Part shown: piece by piece, positions 1-11,112 of the stretch | Layout of the letters: every line of letters starts with the position of its first letter | Position numbering within the stretch: position 1 is the first letter of the stretch | Source: Temnothorax longispinosus | Lineage: Eukaryota; Arthropoda; Insecta; Hymenoptera; Formicidae | Direction of reading: 5' to 3' | NCBI RefSeq assembly: GCF_030848805.1 | Contig: NC_092363.1 | Location: forward strand, 11,018,886 to 11,082,885 | DNA: 64,000 bases | Position numbers and translations under genes: made by a program | The notes under the pieces: model-generated | Databases searched by the model: none | What the model saw: only the letters and a program-made list of their open reading frames with translations | Told to the model about the DNA's origin: nothing

Positions 1-1
1 C

Positions 2-420
2 AGTCCTCGGAGCACATCCACCCCGGACAAGACGCCGCAATTATTTGAGGAGCGTTTTAAAACGCAAGATGAAGATCCTACTAAACGGCGTAAAACTCGG
101 CCAATGCCGCTACAGGGATATCATTCAAAAAGAGGAAGCTCGACCCGTCATTAAAGGAACTGAATACTAGTGGCTCTAGTCGACCTTCAGGTTCTAGCCG
201 CCGCATCGATCCTCCGACAAAGCCTTCGTTTCCCCGTAACTCTTCTCGACCGGCTACACCAAGAGCGATCAACGACTTAAGCGAGGAGAAGGAAAACCTT
301 CCATGGGACTTACCTCAAAGATCTCTCCGCTACCGCCTTCTCCCACGAAGAAGATTACAACCTCGACGCAGACTAGCCCCATAAGAGGTGTCAATGCGGA
401 CACGCAAACTAAGAAACGCG
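2..420 (+). other. coding-like remnant, unrecognised
   Basis: Two open stretches in different frames read as basic, serine/proline-rich protein: one runs to a stop near 163, the other from about 157 to about 390. The composition is like the disordered part of a retroelement gag or ORF1 product. I recognise no domain and the left end is cut by the window. Coding origin is inference. Confidence 0.25.
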
Positions 421-1165
421 ATGGTAAAGTTCAAAAGTATACACTGACACGTTAACCCTTGTAAATATGTTGTAAAATATACTTATATATTGTTTAAAAA
501 TCCAAATTGTATCACCTTCCTGTCTACCCCTTTGCGATTACTTTATCCGTGGGCCAACTCCTACTCACGCCTTAATAAATAAGCAATAATAAGGTAGATA
601 ACCGCATATATACTCTAAGTAGCCCACAATAACCTTGCACGCACACGCACACGCACACGCACACGCATACGCACACGCACACTAGACCGAAAGTTACATA
701 TATTGAGTCGAAAAGCTTATACCTTTACATGTCAAATCTGGACCTTTCAGGGCTTACAGCGCGGAAACGGCTCATAGGATCAAGTTGTGCCCATTGACAG
801 CTCATAGCGAGCTAATTAAATCTATCTATTTTTATTAATTCACCATCCTGTATTAAAATTAATAATAAATGAATAAGTACGTATTTTTATGTGAATATGT
901 TAATTCTCTTTTTAAAATAATATACCTGTACAATTCACACAATTCTTCATATAAGTGATACCAATGAAAAAAGATTAACAAATAAGCAATTTAATCGACA
1001 GACTGGCAATATATAACATCTCTTCGATGTGACCATTGAAAAAACTATGAGCCAACTCGCTTTGTCGGATTCACACAGCACTTTTTCGGATCAATCGTCA
1101 AGACATTATTAATTTTGACCAACGCTTTTGGTCAGATGATGTAATTTTTGAATTAAATAATTTTT
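421..1165. other. AT-rich stretch, no gene seen
   Basis: No supported coding region. It contains only the hexamer microsatellite at 637-680 and AT-rich sequence. Confidence 0.4.
637..680 (+). repeat. (ACACGC)n microsatellite
   Basis: About seven copies of a CACGCA-type hexamer with one imperfect unit. Confidence 0.85.
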
Positions 1166-1170
1166 ATTTT

Positions 1171-1279
1171 ATTGCGAAAAAATATTACCCCAGCCAGGGT
1201 TTGAACCTGGAACCTCCCGTATACCATGCGGGTGTCGTGCCAATTCGACCACTGGGGCTGTGGTAATATTTATCGCAAT
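1171..1279. repeat. palindromic element enclosing the tRNA-like sequence
   Basis: The flanks 1171-1187 and 1264-1279 are inverted copies (ATTGCG-A-rich-TATTA). They extend the tRNA acceptor stem into one longer hairpin. Confidence 0.6.
1187..1258 (-). tRNA. tRNA-like sequence, apparent anticodon GGT
   Basis: The minus strand folds as a 72-nt cloverleaf: acceptor GCCCCAG with CTGGGGT, D stem GTCG/CGAC, anticodon stem CCCGC/ACGGG with one mismatch at its loop end, T stem CCAGG/CCTGG and T loop TTCAAAC. The anticodon would be GGT, which reads Thr ACC and is unusual in eukaryotes. The whole unit lies inside a palindrome (1171-1279) seen again around another tRNA-like piece at 34904-35049, so it may be a mobile pseudogene rather than a working tRNA. 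Confidence 0.5.
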
Positions 1280-1373
1280 AACAACTATAGGATGGAGCAC
1301 CGATTCTTCAGTCAACGGTGTATAATAAACAGAATAATGAATTTTGTTCGCCAGTGTATAGAATAACAAATAA

Positions 1374-2060
1374 GTAACGGGCGCGGGTGAAGACGCGTTC
1401 GGAGACGGAATTCCTCGCGGTATTAAACTAAAGCCCGATACGTACGACGGGACGGCGCCTTTACGCGAGTTTTTTTCGCAATTCACGCTTATTGCCGTTG
1501 CGAATAAATGGAGCGAGGCAGAAAAAGCGGTCGTATTGGCGTCAAGCTTGCGGGGGAAAGCGCGTTCATTGCTTGATTCGTTCGCCGACGGAATCGAGTC
1601 TCTCTCTTACGCGGAATTAAAGGCAAAGTTAGAGCTGCATTTCGGTGAAAGTGAGCTCGCACAAAACTTTTATCTGCAATTCACTAACCGGAGACAGCGC
1701 CCGGGCGAGGATTTCGCAGCGTTGGGCGCGGACTTAGAGAGATTATCGCAGAAAGCGTATTCCGAATGCTCACATGAAGTTCGCGATAAGATTGCGAGCT
1801 CTCAATTTGTCGCCGCGTTGACCGACGGTTTTGTGAAGCGTACCCTTCAAGTCGAGGAAGTAACGTCACTTAGAATAGCGATTGAGCGTACGAAGACGCT
1901 CAAATTTGTAAACCAGAATTGTTTTTCGAAAAAAAGAGACACTACGCCGGGAGAGCCTCGTTGCGGCCAGAATGAACGCCGGAAAACAAAGGAGTGTTGG
2001 GGATGTGGGGCAACTGGGCACTTCCGTTCGGAGTGTCCCGCGCAGAAACAGGAAAACTAG
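1374..2060 (+). pseudogene. gag: Ty3/gypsy-type gag, 5'-truncated, with CCHC knuckle
   Basis: An open frame runs from just after an in-frame TAA at about 1371-1373 to the stop at 2060. No ATG opens it, so the 5' end is missing and adjoins the palindromic tRNA-like element. The N-terminal part has the Tyr-Asp-Gly and Trp-Ser pattern of retrotransposon gag proteins. The C-terminus carries a zinc knuckle, CWGCGATGHFRSEC. Gag packages the element RNA in cytoplasmic particles. No protease or reverse transcriptase follows: after 2060 the sequence loses coding character, so this is an isolated gag remnant. Confidence 0.7.
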
Positions 2061-2225
2061 CTTCTGTCGGGTTGATCGAGGCTGGCTCGACAGGCGAAGC
2101 CCGGGCTCCGGTTTACGCGCGCGGCAGAGCTAATGTTATGCGCCGACTCGGAGGCGTGGGCGCAGACCCGCGCAGACGTTGTTGTGTTAATAGATTTTTA
2201 GATAATAAATCTTGTATTCTTAGAA

Positions 2226-2789
2226 TTGTTCGATTTTGCTGCGTTTTTAAATGTTTTATTGCAGAAATTAACATCAAACGGAAAAGGTATGGCGACAGAG
2301 GAATTACAGTTTTCTCCTGGGGAACCTTTCTGGACTGCCTCTCTCACGGTTTTTGACCGTGGTTTTTCCGTGAGACTTAGGGCGAATGCCGAGGCAGGGG
2401 ACAGAGAGCTCTTAGAGCGATGGGTCCACGGAAGATTTCCCCCTCTGGTCCCGAAGAAAGAAGACCCAAGCGCGCAAGACTCAGGAGGAAAGAAGAGCAC
2501 CGGCGGCGGAAGGCAGGGGTCAAGCGGAGTCTTCGTCATGGAGCCTGGCCAGCTCTATGAGAAGAAGCTCCGGAGTGCGGTTGAGACCAAGCAGAGGACG
2601 GCGCCCGGTAACCTGTGGCGGCAGCCCGGGGTAGGGCAGGAGGCCGTCCCGGTACCCTGGAATCGCATGATTGAAGAGGACCTGTTGTGGAAGTTGGGAC
2701 GGGGCTCGGTAACTCGGTGCAGCAGCACGAGGAGAGCAGGAAACCGTCCAGTCAGCGGCTTCCCTAGTTGCAGCAAGCTGCCTCCCTGA
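2226..2789 (+). CDS. unrecognised 187-residue ORF
   Basis: An open frame between the gag remnant and an LTR-like 3' end. The middle is rich in Gly, Lys, Arg and Pro and I recognise no domain. The start is uncertain: an internal ATG at 2289 lies shortly after a pyrimidine-AG acceptor-like site. It may be a degenerate or spliced product of the same LTR element, or chance. Confidence 0.25.
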   Translation: MFDFAAFLNVLLQKLTSNGKGMATEELQFSPGEPFWTASLTVFDRGFSVRLRANAEAGDRELLERWVHGRFPPLVPKKEDPSAQDSGGKKSTGGGRQGSSGVFVMEPGQLYEKKLRSAVETKQRTAPGNLWRQPGVGQEAVPVPWNRMIEEDLLWKLGRGSVTRCSSTRRAGNRPVSGFPSCSKLPP

Positions 2790-2879
2790 TTGTCGGGACG
2801 ACAATTTGAAGAAGGGCAGTGTTGCGTGCGTGCCGCCCGGTATGCTTCGAGTCCGAGCTGAAGCGTGCGACAAGCCGTC

Positions 2880-3137
2880 TTTTCGGAAATGTCCTTGGCA
2901 ACGAGCTTGTTGATTTGTTAATTTATTGATTTATTGATTTCATAAGAAACAGCTGTAGATTTTGTCTCGAGCTGGTGGACCGTGCGGACGTGGTCCACGC
3001 TCCTCTCTGTATCGCGAGCCTTTAATAAACATTAAGTTTGTTCTTCTTATACCGCAGTGTCTCCTTTATTTCCGCGAGCGTCGGGAGTGCGAGCGAGTGA
3101 GTGACTGTGAGTGATCGAGCGACGCGGCGAGCGCAAC
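2880..3137 (+). mobile_element. probable LTR 3' part
   Basis: The stretch has an LTR-like order: a GC-rich U3-like part, AATAAA near 3023, then a U5-like segment ending GCGCAACA. It lies downstream of the gag fragment in the same orientation. No second LTR or target duplication was found. Confidence 0.35.
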
Positions 3138-3139
3138 AA

Positions 3140-4990
3140 TATAAAGGAAAGCAAGCCTTGCGGAAAGCTTCAATTCTGATGTCATGACATCAAATATGGT
3201 CCACGCATGATACATGAACGTAGGAAAAACTGTAAACATAATCACATGCAGGTGGAATAAATCCAAACCGAAAAGTATAATAGCACGCTCGCAACGCTGA
3301 ACCCTTATACTACGATCACGTGATATAACGCAGATATAATTCAAAGTACGTAAGAGATTTCAAATTTCACAAATATACAACTATCTTAAGTCATAAAAAA
3401 AGAGCAAAATATGCACAACAAATACGATCAAAACGCTTGATCAAAATCCAAAGCGCCCCTCCTCGTGCAGGGACGCCCAAGAGATCAACCAGCTCTCCTT
3501 AAGTAGACCTCATACGGCAATTACGCGATGTAACGCAGATATAATTCAAATTACGCAAAAGATTTCAAATATCACGAGTATATAACTTTCTAAATTCATA
3601 AAGAAAACACAAGATATGCATAGCAAATACAAACAAAACGCTTGGTCAAAATCCAAAGCGTCCCCCTCGAGCAGGGACGCCCAAGAGATCGACCAGATCT
3701 CCTTAAGTAATCCTCGTACGGCGATCTCGCGATATAACGCAGATATAGTTCAAAGTGCACAAAAGATTTCAAATTTCACGAGTATATAGCTATCGATAAC
3801 TATTTTCGATTAACCACAACTCAGCGAGAAAAGACCGATCAGTCTCAATGCATAACAGTTACTCATCAAAATATGATCAATAGAGCCGCTGATCATAGAA
3901 CACATTGGACACAAGAATGTGTCCACTCCAATATAACACATTGACAATCACAAAGGATACTTTAGAAAAACAAACTCGCCATAAATGATATGTTCCATGA
4001 ACGCAGCAAAAACCGTAAACACATTCACGCTAAGGTGGAATGATTCCAAACCAAAACCGAAACGTATAATGGCGAACTCGCAAGACTAAATCCTATCTCA
4101 TACGACGATCACGTGATATAGACATGATTCAAAGTACGCACGAGTTTTCAAATTTCACGAGTATATAATTATACTAAATCCTAATAAGAAAGCACAAAAT
4201 ATGTATAACAAATACGATCAAAACGCTTGGACAAAATCCAAGGCGTCCCCCTCGAGCAGGGACGCCCAAGACGATAATCGACCAGTTCTCGAAAAGTAAT
4301 CCACATACGGTGATCACGTGATATAACGCAGATATAATTCAAAGTACGCGAAAAATTTCAAATTTCACGAGTATATAACTATCGATGATTGTTCTCAATT
4401 GTCCATAAATAACTTATATTAACGAAATGCGGGAGGGCTAAGCTTAAAACTAAAAGATTAAGTCTAACAATGCTGAATGGTCTAATATTCGCGATAATCT
4501 GTAAAACGCTCCACGAATCCGTACATATATATTAGAGAAGATCAATCGTCCCCATGCACAAAACAAAGTTAGTCTGCATAATATGCTCAGTAAAGATGCT
4601 AAACGTAGTACCCATTAAACACAAAAATAAATCTTCTCTAATATAATAAAGAAACAATCACAAAAGAAATTTTAGAAAAACAAAAAACTCAATATATAAC
4701 GCAGATATAATTCAAAATACGCAAAAGATTTCAGATTTCACGAGTATATTACTAACGATAACTGTTCTCAATTGTCCATAAATAACTTATCTTAACAAAA
4801 GAAGATCAATCAGTCCCAATGCGCAAAGATAAAGTTGCTCTTCACAATATGTTCAGTAAAGACGCAAATCGTAGTACACATTGAACACAGGAATGTATCT
4901 TCTCTAATATGGCAAAGAAACAATCACGAAAGAAACTTTGGAAAAAACAAACTTAATATGGATATACATGAACACTCTAGGCACAATAAA
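3140..4990. repeat. complex higher-order satellite
   Basis: A motif around GATATAACGCAGATATAATT recurs near 3320, 3530, 3735, 4320 and 4695, with a degraded form near 4110. A GC-richer block GCAGGGACGCCCAAG recurs at about 3460, 3670 and 4255. The segment around 3211-3330 is repeated at 3985-4110, and an ACACATTG-type block recurs near 3890, 4600 and 4870. Subunits of roughly 210 bp are therefore organised in a larger period of roughly 770 bp. No ORF is supported. Confidence 0.75.
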
Positions 4991-5109
4991 AGAGGGAGCC
5001 CGACACAAGGTCTCTTCATAGGATTCGAATATATGGCACATGATCCGGTACGGACGTCGGCTCAAGACGGACTCCGCGGGTCTAACTGCTGCGGGATTGC
5101 AACTGGCTA

Positions 5110-5525
5110 AGGACATGCGCGAGCCATTTCGCGCCTATCGGCAGGAACCAATTAGCGATCCGTAGCAGGGGGATTGCAGGACTGTGATATCGCGTGCGCG
5201 TGCGGAATGACACTCTCGTTCGGAACCGACTAGCAATAGGACGTACCTCGATACGAGCGCGGGAACTTACGGTCTCTCTCTCTATAATACCTTATTGTCT
5301 TAAATATATTCCGTCATTATACTAAAGTAATAACTTGACGAGCAGCCTTCTTTCTATCCCTGCGGAATCCTCCGATAAAACACAACAAGTGGCGACGAGG
5401 ATGGGATAATTTGGAGAATTTCGGAGGCACGTGGCAAACCGGAAGTCAAGGAAGTCTAGAAGGTTCGAGAAGGCCACGCGGCAGGAAGAGAGACGAAGCA
5501 GAAGACGTTAGGCTGGAGGAAAATC

Positions 5526-5576
<51 letters not shown>

Positions 5577-5690
5577 GAGCTGGATAAATTAATTACAAGT
5601 AAGTAATTAATGCAAGCTAAAACCGAGAGAATGTCGAGAGACCATTCGGATACGATTAGCGCCGGCGTAAAGTTCGCGAATCCAATTTAA
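5110..5690 (+). mobile_element. Ty3/gypsy LTR end, primer-binding site and leader
   Basis: The sequence AACAAGTGGCGACGAGGATG at about 5384-5403 is the usual junction of a gypsy-type LTR end with its tRNA primer-binding site (TGGCGACGAGG, 5390-5400). It is followed by a purine-rich leader, a (GA)n tract and a gag ORF in the same direction. The 5' end of the LTR was not located. Confidence 0.5.
5533..5572. repeat. (GA)n microsatellite
   Basis: Uninterrupted GA dinucleotides within the gypsy leader. Confidence 0.9.
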
Positions 5691-5927
5691 GTGGAATTCT
5701 TTGAGCCTAATCGACAACCACTAGTCCGATGGTTACAACAGCTGGAAGGCGCGTTTCGAGTGTTTCAAGTAACAGAGGATAAAGATAAAGCGGCGTATCT
5801 TTTACATTTTGTGGGCGTGGAAGCTTTCGGGATTTTATGCGACCGTTTGGATCCCGTAGACCCGTATGCACAGTTCTATGGGTTACTAGTCGGCAAATTA
5901 AAAGAATATTACGCGTCAAAGTCATAA
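5691..5927 (+). pseudogene. gag: Ty3/gypsy-type gag, N-terminal fragment
   Basis: A 78-residue open frame with the gag N-terminal pattern: Trp-Leu-Gln-Gln-Leu, then Ala-Tyr-Leu-Leu-His-Phe, then Gly-Val-Glu-Ala-Phe. It lies about 290 bp after a primer-binding-site-like sequence, as expected for the start of a gypsy polyprotein. It stops at 5927 and no downstream gag or pol survives. Its sequence is not closely related to the gag at 1374-2060, so it is a different element. Confidence 0.65.
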
Positions 5928-6058
5928 CATAAACATTATTGGCGAAACTTCAGAAAATCAGAAACGTTGTAAACTACGATGCATAGTTTTCGAGATATCA
6001 ATTTATATAATCTATCACATAGTATAATAATAACACAGAATTAGCAGTAAGAGTGAGA

Positions 6059-6063
<5 letters not shown>

Positions 6064-6110
<47 letters not shown>
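6064..6110. repeat. (GA)n tract at the LINE-A 3' junction
   Basis: A GA run directly against the LINE-A 3' tail, which reads AATAAAGCTCAATCAATC on the minus strand before switching to CT repeats. Confidence 0.9.
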
Positions 6111-6113
<3 letters not shown>

Positions 6114-6168
6114 ATTGAGCTTTATTAGCCTTCTCGGCTACTTTTTACATAAAATATCCTTAAATTAA

Positions 6169-9040
6169 TTATTCTACATGAGGTACAATATATTCTCTTA
6201 ACCTACGTTTAAATGGTACAATTCTTTCGCATTGCTTTATTTCTATCGGTAAGGCGTTATACATATTCAAACCTTCATAAAATAGACTCTTCTGTGCGCT
6301 TCTCGTCCTGCGATATTGAATTCTAATATTCTCAGCCTGCCTCGTTCGCCGTCTACTCACATCTCCTACTATTTTTATCCTATTACTTAAGTGTTTTGGC
6401 ATTATGCCTCTTACTATCTTAAAAATAAAAATACATACATTGTACATTAGCCTCTGTCTTACATTCATAAACTTAAGGGTTTGCAGCATCAAATCTACCT
6501 TTGTATATCGCGAGCATTGCAGTATGACTCTCATGGCACGGTTTTGTGCCACTTGCAGTTGATTCAGTTGCGTTTCACCCATGCCTACTAACATCGTTGC
6601 GCAATATTCAAAGTGAGGCGCTATGATAGACTTATACACAGTACATAGAGTGTACGCCGATATATCATTTTCTATTCTATTCAGAAAACTCACTTTTTTC
6701 CCTATTTTCTTTAACATATAATCATAGTGATTTTCCCAACGGAGTTTACTATCGATCATTACACCCAGATGTTTCGTTATCTCGACACGCTCAATTACAG
6801 TTCCATCCAAACTTTTTACTATTATGTCTGTTTTTATTTCTTTTCTTATACTTCTAACTATCATATATTTGGTCTTATCTGCATTCATTTTTAACATATT
6901 TACATTCATCCATTCTTCAAGTATACCGAGCACCATATTTAATTTTATTTCTAATTCCTCACAACTTTCTCCTGTTACACTTGCGGTCGTGTCATCTGCA
7001 AATAATTTAAATATATTTCCCTCCGGACAGACTTTTACTATATCATTTATATACAAAATAAACAATAGAGGTCCTAATACTGATCCCTGTGGCACGCCAT
7101 ATACTGTCTCAATTATTTTAGAACATATATCAATGAATCTAACCTGCTGCTTTCTATTACTTAAATACGATATTATCCATTCCAGTACCACTCCTCTTAT
7201 TCCATACTGATATAATTTTTCCACTAATCTTACCCTATCTATTGTCTCAAACGCTCTTCTGAGATCCAGGAATAACACCCCCACCATTTTTTTCTCCTCA
7301 ATTATCAACTTCCATTCTTCGATAAAACTTTGAATTGCTGTCTCACACGACTGCTGTTTCCCGATTGGTATTCGGTTATTATTTCATTGTTTTCTAGAAA
7401 TTTTTCCAACTGTATTTTTACAACTAACTCTAATACTTATTCATATATCGGTAACATATTAATCGGTCTATACTCACTCGCTTTTTTGGTTTGTTTACCT
7501 TTGGTATCGGTATTATCGTGGATGTTTTCCATTTTTCTGGAAATTTACCTGTCCTAAGCGAATCATTTATTACCCCTACAAACTCATCTTTTATCGCAGG
7601 TAGCACCATTTTCAGTATATCACTATTTATCCCTTCCTCTGTTCCGTTCTTTCGTGGTAGTTCCCTAACAATTTGTTCCAGATCACTTGCACTAATTGGC
7701 TCAAAATTTTCCATAATTCCCTTATTCTCAATTACATACATAGGTCTCCTACCTGTGCCTTCTATCCCCTTATTACTAATAGATTGCACAATGTTGCTAA
7801 TACTTTTTACATAATATATATTAAATTTATCAGCTATATTGCATTCTTCTACGTCTTCTAATATTTCAAAATCTACATTATCGATGTTCTCTGAACCCCT
7901 TTGCTCACCTTTAATTAATTCTTTCAAAGTTTTCCACATTTTTGTAGGATCACTCCTATTATTATCTATCATATTTTCATAATATTCTTTCTTTTTGGCT
8001 CTGATAAGTTTAACTACTGCATTTCTTTCATTCTTGAAAAATTCTCAGTCCTGTTCTTTACCTGAGCTTATTGCTCTACTGTGAGCCTTATCCCTTCTAT
8101 CTGCTGCCATTCTAATTTCATCTGAATACCACATTTTCCCTTCCCATATTTTCGGAATCTTAAACTTTTTCTTAGGTGCTACAGTATCCAATACACTGAC
8201 TATACTATTAACAAATCTCTCCGCCCTTATGCTTATATCTAGCCCTTGACCTTGCTCAGTTCTTTCTTCCATTATTCTAAGAAATTCATCTACATTAAAT
8301 TTACTATAGTCCCTGCCTCTAAATTCTTTATATTTATTTCTCTTTTTATTTATATTAAATTCTACTTTTAGCCATGCATGGTCCGTTATTTTAGGTTTCT
8401 CATTCACTTGTACCTTTATTTCTTTATTCGAAAAAATTAAATCTATCATCGTTCGACTATATCTTTTGTAACTCTCGTTGGACAATCAACGTATTGCCTC
8501 ATCCCTAGGTTTTGCATTACCGTTAATAATTTCTTTGTGTAAAATTAATCTACCATTATATCTATATTAAAGTCCCCTATCACTATACAGTCATACTTTA
8601 TTATTAAATCTTCAACCGTATCTTCCAAAAATCTCACGAAATCGCCAATTGACGCACTCGGCGAATGATACACTACTGCTATCATACCTTTATACAAATT
8701 CTCTCTTATTTCTACCACCACGCACCAACAATTTGACACTATCTTTTTCTTATCAACTATTTTAAATTTAATATCATCCCTAACATATAACAGTACTCCT
8801 CCTGTGTTTCTATTTTCAGCATCACATCTAACTATACTATACGCCGGTACATTGACCTCACTATCCTCAATTTCTACAGTCAATCTAGTCTCAGATAACG
8901 CTAGAATCACAGGATTCACCCTCTTCATAATCTGATGTTGAATTTCATCCTTATGCGCCAAGAAGCTTTGCGCATTCGTATACCAGAGTAATTTCGCTTC
9001 TCCCTGTGGTTGCTATTTTGCATCTTCCCAGCCGGCTCTT
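6169..9040 (-). pseudogene. LINE-A ORF2: AP-type endonuclease plus reverse transcriptase
   Basis: Open pieces in order: endonuclease (9040-8545, with ILALSETRL and GDFNID), linker (8485-8045), RT N-terminal part (7972-7430) and RT core plus C-terminus (7308-6169). The last has YGVPQGSVLGPLLF and the catalytic FADD near 6989-7000, and a typical LINE C-terminus. The enzyme would nick the target DNA and copy the element RNA into it. The pieces are separated by frameshifts, so the product is not made intact. The endonuclease frame is the same as that of ORF1 and follows an in-frame TAG near 9015. It has no ATG before the first conserved endonuclease motif. Confidence 0.85.
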
Positions 9041-9059
9041 TTTTTCTCTTCCTCCTATA

Positions 9060-10313
9060 CTTTCTTAAATGTCGGACATTCCGAATCTAGCGCCTCGTGT
9101 TCAACATTTATCTTCAAGTTGTACGTCTGATTCTTATAGGTACAGTTTACACACCTCTTCTTTGCCGTCGTACATTCATTCGCCTTATGATTTCCTGCAC
9201 ATTTATAGCATGTTTCCTGTCTCGTGCAATTCTTGGCAATATGGTAATAGGCCCCAGCATTTAAAACATCTTCTAACACTAATATAATTAAATATAGGAC
9301 ACTTTTGCCATCCTAAATTTATTTTTCCTCTGTTTATTAGTGAATTATGAGTGCTTTCATCCACTTCAATTATTACGGATCCTTGCTCAGTATCCTTATT
9401 TTTTCCTCTTAATATTTTTTTCACTAGGTGCATACAGGATTCTTCGCCAATTCTATTCTGCTTTTTGATTGTATCTATCAGTTCATCATCCTCCATTTTC
9501 ATTTCTTCTCCACCAACATTAATTATTTTAATCTTTGGTTTCCTCTTCTGTGGCTCAGAGACCTTGACCTCCTCGCCCATTGCCGCTTGTACCGTTGCCT
9601 TTAGCTTATTCTTCTCTTCTTCCGTCTCACATCCTAAGATCACTGTCCCTTTACCTCCCTTTCTTAATTTGGTAATTTCTATTTCCATCTTGGTTGTATC
9701 AATTTTATCTTTAATTGTTTTCTTCGTAATTTCACTCTCTTGTTGTACTTTTGGTTTTATAATCAAGATATTTTCTTCCTTCCTTTCTCTAATCACATCG
9801 CTATATTTTCTTGTCGCTCCACCTAACGGTCCATATGCCCCTTGCGTCAACATTTTTCTCAATTCTTCTATTTCCTGTTTAATGCCTCCCATCTCCTCAC
9901 GGACTATTTCTTTTATCATTGACTTGATCTCCTTTTTACATGCTGCCTCATCTTTTAATATTTTCACTGTTTTTACAAGCCAATTTATTTTTCTATCAAT
10001 ATCCCCTGTTCCACTCGCGGCTGCTACTTTATTCCCGCTGCTTGGCGCCGCACTCATTTTTGCAGGTGCCGTTGCTCTTCCTGCTGCTGCCACTGCTTTA
10101 TTTATATCAGCTACTTTATCACCATCACTAATAATGAGCTTCTCGAATGGGCCAGGACACGACACCAATTCGCGGTTTCTATCATAAAAATTTGTGCTTA
10201 GATACACAACCTGGATGGTAGAAAAGCTTAGCACAGAACTTGCATGCGATCACCTCCGTTTTTATCGCCTTCTTACATGCCGAGCATTGATACTCGGCGT
10301 ATTTCTCGTTCAT
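9060..10313 (-). pseudogene. LINE-A ORF1: zinc-finger, coiled-coil, CCHC RNA-binding protein
   Basis: The ATG at 10313 opens a Cys-rich N-terminus (CSACKK, CKFCAK, HPGC). A frameshift near 10200 shifts to the frame of a 343-codon stretch rich in Lys/Glu with coiled-coil character. The C-terminal part near 9160-9260 carries CCHC-type knuckles (CYKCAGNHKANEC; CVNC), with another frame change around 9240. It ends in a TAG near 9060. This is the usual nucleic-acid chaperone of jockey-type LINEs. Confidence 0.7.
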
Positions 10314-10607
10314 TCTGCTAATATCGGCAAAGACAGTTAATTGACTCGTCACTTTAACACGTCACTTTCACACGTCAGCGTTTTGTGTTCGCCGCCGATG
10401 TCTACCTGTCGTACGAGGCTTCGATGACCTCTGTACGAAATGCAGTTCTCGTGTCTATGTATCAACATATTCCGGTTAGATAACACTCATGGCTACCCCC
10501 GTTCTATGCAGATATTCGTTACACAACTTTTTAACGCCCTCCCTCACTTATAAACCACTCAAAAATTAACACTTTTACGGAGCGATGTTTCACACGTCTG
10601 CTTCTGC
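10314..10607. other. junction between LINE-A 5' end and LINE-B 3' end
   Basis: Probably the 5' UTR of LINE-A and flanking DNA. No ORF or RNA gene seen. Confidence 0.4.
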
Positions 10608-11112
10608 TGAGTTGAGTTGAGTTTGAGTTTGTTTATTATGCCATAGTCAAGACTTTAGGCAAATGATGAAAAATACAATGATATACATGAAGTAAACAAG
10701 AGTAAAGTAAAAACAAAAATTGGAATAAGTAAGAATTAAAAAGATACAGAACAGATGAGATAATTATAATAAAGCAGTGAGCAAAAGCGGAAACAATGAA
10801 GATAATAATGACTATATTGCAAAAAGTAATAATATTATTTCCACCTCAGCAAACGCTTCAGAACCAAATTTCGTTGACAGTATTAATAACTGAAATAATG
10901 CTGAAGAAATAAAAATCAACAGAATTCAGTCGTGCTCTCTCTCTCCAACAACAATCGCAGAAAAATGACATTGATACTTAAAACTAGTTAAGACGTTGAA
11001 GTAGCGACGATTAATGTACAGTGACTAGGAAAGCTTAGACTAAATGTACTTACACCTATCACGCACTAACGCTACATCGTACATAGACATTAGATAGCCC
11101 CAAGGTAGAACC

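Larger units (their letters stand above)
6111..10313 (-). mobile_element. LINE-A, full-length but decayed non-LTR retrotransposon
   Basis: Minus-strand element with ORF1 (10313 to about 9060), ORF2 (about 9040 to 6169), a short 3' UTR and an AATAAA-CAATCAATC tail at a (GA)n tract. Domain order (zinc finger, coiled coil, CCHC knuckles; endonuclease, RT) fits the jockey/CR1 group. Frameshifts break both ORFs. It is clearly diverged from LINEs B-D. Confidence 0.85.

Noticed and set aside
3140..4990. CRISPR-like array
   Set aside because: Repeats are long, diverged and unevenly spaced and the context is eukaryotic; it is satellite DNA.
9351..10187. 278-codon plus-strand ORF opposite LINE-A ORF1
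   Set aside because: Hydrophobic antisense shadow of the Lys/Glu-rich ORF1; no start context or domain.
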